Source: 9FT-COMBO-53-11 sp035291485 (GTDB taxonomy: Bacteria > Patescibacteriota > WWE3 > 9FT-COMBO-53-11). From it: a DNA stretch of 18,529 bases. The DNA lies in contig DATDSA010000014.1 in the NCBI GenBank assembly GCA_035291485.1, positions 1 to 18,529 on the forward strand. Direction: 5' to 3'. The notes beneath the pieces were generated by a model that did not search any database, was not told the origin of the DNA, and saw only the letters and a list, made by a program, of their open reading frames with translations. The translations under genes and the position numbers were made by a program. Shown here one piece after another: positions 1-4,972 of this stretch. How positions within the stretch are numbered: the first letter of the stretch is position 1; every line of letters starts with the position of its first letter.

Positions 1-465
1 TTCAACAGCTTCTCCCGCCGCCAGCGGCTAACGCAGGCGGCCAAACAGATGGATGAAATTCTGCGGGATGCCCAGACCCGGGCTCTTTCTTCGGTAGACG
101 GCTTGAACTGGGGAGTGCACTTGGAGAAAGACAATGGAAACTCCTCCATTTTTTCAACCGGTTCCGATTTTGACAGCGCTTCTCAGGTTCTGAACCGGAG
201 TTTGAACCCCGAAATTATCGTCTCCGATCTGACCATCACGGAGAATGACCACGTGAACATCATCTTTACGGTTCTGAACGGTTCGGTGGTCTTTTCGGCG
301 GATGATGGCTCCTGCCTGGGCGGCTCGGCCGATTCCTCCTGTGGGGCCGACCCCGACCGCTGCTTGGCGATCGGAATTAACTTGCAAGGAACGACGGATA
401 AACGCTATCTTAAAGTGAATGAAAGGAACATCTTTGAAACCGATGCGCTCATACCTTGCCCGTAG
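1..465 (+). CDS. GspH-like minor pilin, 5' end missing
   Basis: The frame is open from base 1, so the gene starts left of the window. The visible 154 residues lack the prepilin leader and hydrophobic helix. They begin with a helical stretch (RQRLTQAAKQMDEILRDAQ, then TRALS) of the kind that follows the N-terminal helix in GspH/FimT pseudopilins, where it lies over the beta-sheet domain. The rest alternates short beta-like segments. Two Cys flank a Gly/Ser/Asp-rich loop (SCLGGSADSSCGADPDRC), perhaps a disulfide-closed loop, and a last Cys sits at the C-terminus. The gene overlaps the next pilin gene, which fits translational coupling in a minor-pilin operon. The probable role is a subunit that primes type IV pilus assembly in the cytoplasmic membrane. 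The pilin assignment rests on context plus the post-helix pattern, since the diagnostic N-terminus is not visible. Confidence 0.75.
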   Translation, partial: FNSFSRRQRLTQAAKQMDEILRDAQTRALSSVDGLNWGVHLEKDNGNSSIFSTGSDFDSASQVLNRSLNPEIIVSDLTITENDHVNIIFTVLNGSVVFSADDGSCLGGSADSSCGADPDRCLAIGINLQGTTDKRYLKVNERNIFETDALIPCP

Positions 466-862
466 CGGTCAATCCCTGGTTGAAGCCGTTGTTGCGGTGG
501 GAATCACCCTCCTGGTGATCACCGGCCTGGTGGTCCTGGCAGTGGGAGCGGTCCGCTCCGCCACCCTCGCCCGCAACCGCTCCCTGGCGGTGCAGTATGC
601 TCAGGAAGGGTTGGAGGCGCTCCGTTCCGTCCGGGACCGTAGTTTCACTGAAATACCGGGCAGTGGAACGAGCCGAGTCGTTTGGACGGGATCGGAATGG
701 GGAGTTCTGGCGGGAACGGAGACGATCGGCACCTACACGCGCAGTTTTACCCCCGAGCAGATTTCGGCGGGAAAACTCAAGATTCTGCTCTCGGTAGCCT
801 GGACGGACTCGGCCGGCGCCCACACGGTTGATTTGACCACTTACCTCACCGACTGGCAATGA
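443..862 (+). CDS. PilV-like type IV prepilin
   Basis: The N-terminus carries a class III prepilin signal: a short basic leader (MRSYLARSG) and the cleavage junction G|QSLVEAVVAVGITLLVITG, with Glu at mature position 5 and an unbroken hydrophobic helix. Prepilin peptidase would cut after the Gly and methylate the new N-terminus. Behind the helix, SLAVQYAQEGLEALRSVRD is typical of PilV/GspI-type minor pilins. I chose the ATG at 443, giving a 139-residue precursor with a 9-residue leader. An in-frame ATG at 419 would lengthen the leader by 8 residues and is possible; AAAGGA at 422-427 is too far from 443 to settle the choice. The gene overlaps the upstream pilin gene and shares ATGA with the downstream one, so the three are probably co-translated. 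Confidence is high for the pilin family and lower for the PilV subtype. Confidence 0.85.
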   Translation: MRSYLARSGQSLVEAVVAVGITLLVITGLVVLAVGAVRSATLARNRSLAVQYAQEGLEALRSVRDRSFTEIPGSGTSRVVWTGSEWGVLAGTETIGTYTRSFTPEQISAGKLKILLSVAWTDSAGAHTVDLTTYLTDWQ

Positions 863-1368
863 AACGAGGATTTACGCTCCTGGAACTCTTGGTCGTTATC
901 GGCATCGTTGCGATCGTCGGCGTGATCGCAGCTGACATCTTTGTTAACGTCACCCGTTCTTACAACAAAGCTGAAATCATTACTCGCGTGCAGCGGAGCG
1001 GCAACTCGGTTTTGGCACAAATGAGCAGCGAGATCCGAAATTCCCGCGGGGTAATCTCTCCCAGTCCAGGAGCAACAGGGTCCTCCCTCACCATCGAGGA
1101 TGCTTCCGGCAAACAGGTCACCTTCGATTTCTCCCCCGCTGCAGGAGGGAACAACGGCTACGTTTCTCGGAACGGGGTGGCAATCTCCGATAGCGACCTT
1201 TCCACCGGAGTGAATATCACCAACCTCTCTTTTACCGTTCTCGATACCAGGCCGTTGGTGGTCGGGATCAGCTTAAGTTTGGAACAACCGTTAGGGGTGC
1301 CAGGGCGAATTGATTTCCAGGCGGCGACCACCATGCAGACATCGGTGTCTTTGAGAACCTATGAGTAG
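859..1368 (+). CDS. PilW/GspJ-like type IV prepilin
   Basis: A textbook prepilin N-terminus, MKRG|FTLLELLVVIGIVAI, has a 4-residue basic leader, Phe at mature position 1 and Glu at position 5. Helix residues continue through IAADIFVNVTRSYNKAEI. The segment RVQRSGNSVLAQMSSEIRN resembles the post-helix region of PilW/GspJ minor pilins, followed by a Ser/Gly/Thr-rich beta domain. The precursor is 169 residues, a normal size for this class. The start ATG overlaps the upstream stop (ATGA), which indicates coupling. The TAG stop lies inside the first unit of a 7-bp tandem array that fills the following gap. Its role would be a minor pseudopilin in the initiating or tip complex of the pilus. Confidence 0.87.
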   Translation: MKRGFTLLELLVVIGIVAIVGVIAADIFVNVTRSYNKAEIITRVQRSGNSVLAQMSSEIRNSRGVISPSPGATGSSLTIEDASGKQVTFDFSPAAGGNNGYVSRNGVAISDSDLSTGVNITNLSFTVLDTRPLVVGISLSLEQPLGVPGRIDFQAATTMQTSVSLRTYE

Positions 1369-1371
1369 ACA

Positions 1372-1402
1372 GTGCTGTCCTCGCTAAGCTCGGTTGCAAT
1401 TT
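1372..1402 (+). repeat. Dispersed 31-bp repeat, copy 1
   Basis: This stretch matches the reverse complement of 14750-14780 at 27 of 31 positions by eye. The shared core reads GCTGTCCTCGCT, then GCTC, then GTTGCAATTT. Both copies are intergenic and end within a short distance of a start codon. Two distant near-identical copies in opposite orientation point to an interspersed repeat family rather than chance. Confidence 0.8.
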
Positions 1403-1416
1403 TCGCGGAGCGAAAA
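1400..1416 (+). repeat. Small palindrome TTTTCGC-GGA-GCGAAAA
   Basis: A perfect 7-bp stem closes a 3-nt loop. The layout resembles the hairpin at 9209-9225 (stem 7, loop GAA, same TCGC/GCGA core). There is no T-tract on the plus side suited to termination, and genes on both sides belong to the same pilin operon. It is more likely part of a REP-like intergenic repeat. Confidence 0.6.
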
Positions 1417-1445
1417 GTAGACAGTAGACAGTAGACAGTTGTAGT

Positions 1446-2279
1446 ATGAAAAAGATGCAAAGGTTCAGAACAGGACAGGCGTTAATCCTCATCCTTTTGG
1501 TAATGGCGGTTTCTCTGACTCTGGGTGTTTCGGTCGCTTCCCGCTCCATCACCACTTTAAAGCAGGTTTCTTTTTCGGCCCAATCGGCCCAAGCCCTGGC
1601 CTTTGCCGAAGCCGGAATCGAAGATGCTCTTAAATGTCTCGATGACGGGAGCTGTGCGACTCCTTCCGATCCGGTGGCGTTCGATTTGACCGGAGACGGC
1701 ACCAACGATTTTGATTACCGAATTACGGCTCTGGGCGGTGCGGTTCTGGACGCTTTTCCTCCCCTCTCCCGCGACGAGACCATCGAACTGAGCCTGAGCG
1801 GCTATCCCTCCAGTACTCCCATGTACATCTCGTGGGTTAATCTGGCTACTCCCTCAGAAGTGGCCGATCCGGCGGCGGTGGAGTTTGCCGCCATTTACCG
1901 GGAATCCGGGGTCTACAAAGTCCTGCGCTACGCCTACGATCCGGTCTCGGCTCGAGCCAGCGAGAATGGCTTCTTTGCGCCGTTTACAGGAGGATTCAGC
2001 GTCAACGGGGTGACCTACGCCTACCGCGTTTCGATCTCGGTTCCTTTTACTCCGATCGCCATCCGGATCCGACCGCTCTACTCGGCGGCCGCTTCTTCTT
2101 TCGTTTTCTCGGCGGAAACCGGCCGAACCCTGCCAACCACCGGGTCGCGGATCGAATCGAACGGTACCTCCGGATCGGTCCAGCGCAAAGTCGAGGTCCT
2201 CCGGACCAACTCCTCCCTCTCGGAACTCTTTGATTTCGCGCTCTTCTCCGGTTCCGAAACCAGTCCCCTATCCAAATAA
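1446..2279 (+). CDS. PilX/GspK-like pilin-related protein
   Basis: The 277-residue product begins with a basic leader and a prepilin-like junction, MKKMQRFRTG|QALILILLVMAVSLTLGVSV, followed by a long hydrophobic helix. After it comes SAQALAFAEAGIEDALKCL, the AxxxAEAGIE pattern typical of PilX N-terminal domains. Mature position 5 is not Glu. GspK-class pseudopilins also lack this residue and sit at the tip, where no Glu5 partner is needed, so a tip position is an inference worth noting. The remainder is a large beta-rich domain with one Cys pair near residues 58-63. No Shine-Dalgarno precedes the ATG; a heptamer repeat occupies that spot. It is the fourth gene of the minor-pilin run. Family confidence is good; the exact orthologue is unclear. 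Confidence 0.8.
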   Translation: MKKMQRFRTGQALILILLVMAVSLTLGVSVASRSITTLKQVSFSAQSAQALAFAEAGIEDALKCLDDGSCATPSDPVAFDLTGDGTNDFDYRITALGGAVLDAFPPLSRDETIELSLSGYPSSTPMYISWVNLATPSEVADPAAVEFAAIYRESGVYKVLRYAYDPVSARASENGFFAPFTGGFSVNGVTYAYRVSISVPFTPIAIRIRPLYSAAASSFVFSAETGRTLPTTGSRIESNGTSGSVQRKVEVLRTNSSLSELFDFALFSGSETSPLSK

Positions 2280-2287
2280 AGTATCTC

Positions 2288-2296
2288 TGTTAGAAT
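2288..2296 (+). promoter_or_regulatory. Extended -10 box before the HAD gene
   Basis: TGT-TAGAAT is an extended -10 (TGnTAnnnT) ending 6 nt before the GTG at 2303. A transcript starting about 7 nt past the box would be leaderless. There is no Shine-Dalgarno. The same layout recurs at several other genes in the window. Confidence 0.65.
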
Positions 2297-2302
2297 TTCC
2301 CC

Positions 2303-2890
2303 GTGCAGTCTTCGCTTAACAAGGTGCGCCCAATAATTCTTTTTGATATTGATTCCACCCTATTGAATGGGACCAGGGTTTACTCTGCTACCTTGACTCA
2401 TTTGATCCGAAAGTTTAATCGAGCCGATCTGACGGCGCTCCGCTACCTTCTTTTCCGGCGCCCGAAAGGATTCCTCGGTTCTCCGGCCGCCGGGAACAGT
2501 TTCCTGGCGCCGCGGCACTACCGAGAGGCGCTCTTTGCGGATGTTCTGCCGACGCTCCGGAAACTGAAGGGAAAGGCTTCTCTGGGCATTTTCTCGCAGG
2601 GCCCGGGCCGGCTCCAGCGGGCAAAGCTCTACTTGAGCGGGATCGAGGAATATTTCTCACCGGAACTGACCTTTATCTTTCCGCCGCGAAAAATTCTGAA
2701 GGCGAAACGGATCCTGGCGCAGCTGCCAAAGACGAGGATCTATTTTGTGGACGACCGCCCCGGCATTGCCGCCGCTCTCGCCAATCATCGAGTTAAAGTG
2801 TTTCTGATCCGCCGCCGGTCCAAACCGGTTCCTCAAAACGGAGGAATAATCCGCATCCGCTCTCTCAAAGAAATTCTTGATATTGTCTAA
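2303..2890 (+). CDS. HAD superfamily hydrolase (phosphatase-like)
   Basis: The 195-residue protein shows the HAD motifs in order. Motif I is ILFDIDSTLL, with nucleophile Asp15 and acid/base Asp17. Motif II is Ser98 in GIFSQG. A motif III Lys lies around 130-133 (PPRKILKAK). Motif IV is FVDDRP, with Asp150 and Asp151 for Mg binding. The cap is a helical insert between motifs I and II, as in subclass I enzymes. The likely activity is hydrolysis of a small phosphomonoester in the cytoplasm; the substrate cannot be read from sequence. The start is GTG, chosen because the -10 box sits just upstream and no in-frame ATG precedes the DxD motif. It is a single gene after the pilin cluster, and the promoter of the next cassette begins inside its 3' end. 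Confidence 0.82.
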   Translation: MQSSLNKVRPIILFDIDSTLLNGTRVYSATLTHLIRKFNRADLTALRYLLFRRPKGFLGSPAAGNSFLAPRHYREALFADVLPTLRKLKGKASLGIFSQGPGRLQRAKLYLSGIEEYFSPELTFIFPPRKILKAKRILAQLPKTRIYFVDDRPGIAAALANHRVKVFLIRRRSKPVPQNGGIIRIRSLKEILDIV

Positions 2891-2972
2891 GTTACCCTGT
2901 ATACTATAGGTGTAACTGAAAATCGCTTCCCCTAAGGGGGAAATCACCGTCCGCTAGAGGCGGGCAAGGAGA
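2877..2972 (+). promoter_or_regulatory. Cassette 1 promoter, hairpin leader and SD
   Basis: TTGATA at 2877-2882, a 17-nt spacer and TATACT at 2900-2905 form a near-consensus housekeeping sigma promoter overlapping the end of the HAD gene. The leader that follows has a C4/G4 hairpin (2929-2932 with 2936-2939, loop TAA), a second hairpin CCGC-TAGAG-GCGG (2951-2963), and a strong Shine-Dalgarno AAGGAGA (2966-2972) 6 nt before the ATG. Everything from the -10 to the first hairpin matches the leader at 3686-3733: about 32 of 39 columns agree downstream of the -10. Confidence 0.75.
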
Positions 2973-2978
2973 GATGAA

Positions 2979-3629
2979 ATGAACGCCAAGTTTGCAATCG
3001 CACTGGCTTTGGTCTTTGCGGTTGGGTTGGTTGGGTGCACCGGCAACGTTCTCGCGAGCGCGACCATCGCGCCGACGCAGGAACCGACCGCCACCCCTCC
3101 TCCCACCGCCGTACCGACGGAAGTTCCGACGGCAACCCCGACCGAGGTGCCGACAGTTGTTCCCGCGCCGACGGCGACTTCGGAACCGACGGTCTGGGAC
3201 ATCGCGGATCAAATGTTGGCGGAGTGCGCGGTCTGGGGGAGCGGCGCGAGAAACACCGGAGAGTACTACATGAAGTTCGAGGCGTATCTCGAACCGATCG
3301 TGGCTCTCGTCAGAGAGACCCATCCGGAAGCGGACTTCCCTCTGGAATACACCGCAAACTCTGTCCGGTTTGCGAGAGCGGATTATTGGATCTCGGATAA
3401 CGACGGCACGAACGCCAATCCCTTCTCGTGGATGGAGCTTCAGTACCCGGTGTCCCCCACCTCCTGTGCCGGATACGTTCTGCTCTTGGAGAACCTCCCT
3501 GAAAACATCGACAGCGATGGGATCTTCGTGGGTGAAGCATACCTGTTCTACGAGGTGGGTGGAGATCAACCCTACGTGCTGGATGGGGAGCTGAAGGAAA
3601 TGCACTTTACGTTTCCCTCCGTTCCGTAG
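2979..3629 (+). CDS. Putative lipoprotein with Pro/Thr-rich linker
   Basis: The 216-residue protein has a lipoprotein signal (MNAKFAIALALVFAVGLVGC) with lipobox LVGC and Cys20 as the lipidation site, so it should be anchored on the outer face of the membrane. Residues about 32-70 are a Pro/Thr/Ala/Glu spacer with TATP, PTEVPT and TPTEVP repeats, of the kind that lifts a domain away from the membrane. The C-terminal domain, about 72-216, has two Cys (CAVWGSG and SCAGYV) that could pair, and many aromatic and acidic residues. I do not recognise its family. The gene has its own promoter, leader, Shine-Dalgarno and terminator, so it is a stand-alone cassette. High GC in the linker follows from Pro/Thr/Ala codons. 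The function is unknown; an envelope or surface role is inferred only from localisation. Confidence 0.78.
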   Translation: MNAKFAIALALVFAVGLVGCTGNVLASATIAPTQEPTATPPPTAVPTEVPTATPTEVPTVVPAPTATSEPTVWDIADQMLAECAVWGSGARNTGEYYMKFEAYLEPIVALVRETHPEADFPLEYTANSVRFARADYWISDNDGTNANPFSWMELQYPVSPTSCAGYVLLLENLPENIDSDGIFVGEAYLFYEVGGDQPYVLDGELKEMHFTFPSVP

Positions 3630-3636
3630 GTTTGTG

Positions 3637-3675
3637 AGCCGCTCTGCTTTACCAAGCCGGGCGGCTTTCTTTTTT
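3637..3675 (+). terminator. Rho-independent terminator of cassette 1
   Basis: Arms AGCCGCTC (3637-3644) and GGGCGGCT (3659-3666) give an 8-bp stem with one wobble, followed by TTTCTTTTTT. The 3' part, CGGCTTTCTTTTTTG, is identical to the end of the cassette 2 terminator. Confidence 0.85.
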
Positions 3676-3685
3676 GCCCAAAATA

Positions 3686-3739
3686 TGTTACACTATAGGC
3701 GTAATCTAAAATCGTGTCCCCTACAGGGGGAAAGGAGAG
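3686..3739 (+). promoter_or_regulatory. Cassette 2 promoter, hairpin leader and SD
   Basis: An extended -10, TGT-TACACT (3686-3694), is followed by a leader closely related to that at 2900-2943. Its hairpin pairs CCCC (3718-3721) with GGGG (3726-3729) around a TACA loop, and runs directly into the Shine-Dalgarno AAAGGAGAG (3731-3739). Compared with cassette 1 it lacks the second hairpin. The hairpin next to the ribosome site could affect initiation, but that is inference. Confidence 0.7.
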
Positions 3740-3745
3740 ATTTCC

Positions 3746-4111
3746 ATGAATCGCAAGCCGGTGTTCCTCTTTTCGGTTCTGCTGGTGGCGGTTATTATCG
3801 CCCTGGCAGTCTACCTCGGGTACTCGAAGAAGGAAAACATCCCTTCGCTGGGTGACAACCTTTCTTTCGTTTCCGAGGAGTGCAATTCCGTCCCGTACAG
3901 CCTGATCATCGGGCCAGAGACCTACGCTATGGGTCTGGTCTATGAGGCCAGGCTTGACCCTGACGCGTACTCGGTGAAAGAGTTCATCCACGTGCCGGAC
4001 ACCGCCATTTGTTGGGCGGCGGTTGTCTCCCAGGATGGGGACACAGGAATCTTGGTCTACGAGGATTTCAACGGTGACGTGAGAACTCTGCCGACTCGTC
4101 TGGATCAGTAG
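3746..4111 (+). CDS. Small membrane-anchored protein, unknown function
   Basis: The 121-residue protein starts MNRKPVFLFSVLLVAVIIAL, a basic N-terminus and one transmembrane or uncleaved signal segment (about residues 5-25), so the rest should face outward. The soluble part has two Cys (SEECNSVPYS and TAICWAAV) that may form a disulfide, plus short beta-like stretches (YSLIIGPETYAMGLVYEARL, then AVVSQDGDTGILVYEDF). I recognise no family. It shows no visible similarity to the payload of the preceding cassette although promoter, leader and terminator tail are shared. A strong Shine-Dalgarno 6 nt upstream supports the start. An alternative plus-frame ORF from 3634 crosses the terminator and leader and is not credible. 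Confidence 0.72.
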   Translation: MNRKPVFLFSVLLVAVIIALAVYLGYSKKENIPSLGDNLSFVSEECNSVPYSLIIGPETYAMGLVYEARLDPDAYSVKEFIHVPDTAICWAAVVSQDGDTGILVYEDFNGDVRTLPTRLDQ

Positions 4112-4119
4112 TTCTAAAG

Positions 4120-4158
4120 AGCCGATCGCGCGCCAAACGCCGATCGGCTTTCTTTTTT
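4120..4158 (+). terminator. Rho-independent terminator of cassette 2
   Basis: A perfect 9-bp stem, AGCCGATCG (4120-4128) with CGATCGGCT (4141-4149), has a 12-nt loop and the tail TTTCTTTTTT. Its last 15 nt, CGGCTTTCTTTTTTG, are identical to the terminator at 3637-3675. Confidence 0.9.
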
Positions 4159-4161
4159 GAT

Positions 4162-4186
4162 ACGCCTTTACAGGCGTGTATTTTTT
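4162..4186 (+). terminator. Second, back-to-back terminator-like hairpin
   Basis: ACGCCT (4162-4167) pairs with AGGCGT (4172-4177) around a 4-nt loop, followed by GTATTTTTT. It lies directly after the cassette 2 terminator and just before the promoter of the next operon, so it would seal off readthrough into the pilus platform genes. Confidence 0.65.
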
Positions 4187-4188
4187 CC

Positions 4189-4196
4189 GCTAGAAT
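4189..4196 (+). promoter_or_regulatory. -10 box of the orphan-PA14-pilMNO operon
   Basis: GC-TAGAAT keeps the extended -10 G, and the TAGAAT hexamer ends 8 nt before the ATG at 4205. No Shine-Dalgarno is present. The transcript is predicted to start at or very near the start codon. Confidence 0.6.
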
Positions 4197-4204
4197 AGGC
4201 GGGA

Positions 4205-4972
4205 ATGCATCGGAGAACACTAATCCTTTTACTAATCTCAGCCTCTCTACTACTAGCTCTAGTTCTCGGTTTCTTTATTTTCCTTAATGGGGATATCCGG
4301 GCAATTAAATATCTGGACATTTTTTCTGACATCTCTCCTGACAAAGTATTCCAAACGCTTTACGCGGAAGCCCCTCCAGTTTTAGTTGAAGGAAGTAATC
4401 TCGAAGATGAGGTTTCAACGACCGTGTTTGATAACCAAAACGAAAGTCTTATCATCGAGGAATTAGGTATTCTCGCAGTCTCCACCGGTGAGGTAACCAT
4501 GTTTGAGATTCGAAGTGGTACCAGCGGAGAAGTCATCGCTAACGGAACAAAACTACTTGTTCTGACAAAAGATGAGCGCGGCAGGGTAAAGTTGCTCGAT
4601 ATGATTCTCCAGGTTACGGAGAACGTGAGCCCCCAGAAAAATGTATCCCCTTCTTTCATAAGTTACGCGCGTTATAACAACGGTAACTCTTCCGAGATAG
4701 CTCTGGGCGAGGTATTTACGAACGAAGAGGCAGTTCAGGCATTTCCTCGTGGTTCAAAGTGGGTTTTTGTTCCCATGCCAAGTTTGAATCCATTAGAAAC
4801 GTTGCTTGGGAATGAATTTCAGGAGTATTTTTTCATCGCCAAGAGATACTACGGTGAGAGTGGCCTTAGCGGTTTAACCGTCTACATCGGTAGCAAACTC
4901 AAAAACGATTACAAGGTTCCGATATTTTTGATAGATTTGGAATCGGAAAAGACATTAAACACTGAACGATGA
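4205..4972 (+). CDS. Orphan membrane-anchored protein, AT-rich
   Basis: The 255-residue protein starts MHRRTLILLLISASLLLALV, one strong membrane segment (about residues 5-27) after two Arg, so the body should lie outside the cytoplasm. The rest mixes beta-like segments with charged loops, has no Cys, and matches no family I know. A hand count of 4381-4440 gives about 37% GC, well below most of the window. The stop overlaps the next start (ATGA at 4969), so it is co-translated with the PA14 protein and is the first gene of the operon that ends in pilMNO. A role in surface or pilus function is inferred from this coupling alone. Acquisition together with the 5' part of the next gene is possible, since both share the AT-rich composition. 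Confidence 0.75.
   Translation: MHRRTLILLLISASLLLALVLGFFIFLNGDIRAIKYLDIFSDISPDKVFQTLYAEAPPVLVEGSNLEDEVSTTVFDNQNESLIIEELGILAVSTGEVTMFEIRSGTSGEVIANGTKLLVLTKDERGRVKLLDMILQVTENVSPQKNVSPSFISYARYNNGNSSEIALGEVFTNEEAVQAFPRGSKWVFVPMPSLNPLETLLGNEFQEYFFIAKRYYGESGLSGLTVYIGSKLKNDYKVPIFLIDLESEKTLNTER

Larger units (their letters stand above)
1365..1439 (+). repeat. GTAGACA heptamer array interrupted by a 43-bp insert
   Basis: One GTAGACA unit lies at 1365-1371 and includes the stop codon of the upstream pilin gene. Three more perfect units follow at 1417-1437. Between them sits a segment made of the dispersed repeat at 1372-1402 and a hairpin at 1400-1416. The simplest reading is that the segment entered a pre-existing heptamer array. 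The array ends 6 bp before the next start codon. Confidence 0.8.

Noticed and set aside
2904..3605. Antisense open frame of 233 codons opposite the lipoprotein gene
   Set aside because: It is a Gly/Arg/Val-rich shadow produced by the high-GC Pro/Thr codons. The plus strand has a promoter, Shine-Dalgarno, lipobox and terminator in its favour.
3634..3855. Plus-strand frame running from the cassette 1 terminator into cassette 2
   Set aside because: It crosses a terminator, a promoter and a leader hairpin and lies out of frame with the supported membrane protein gene.
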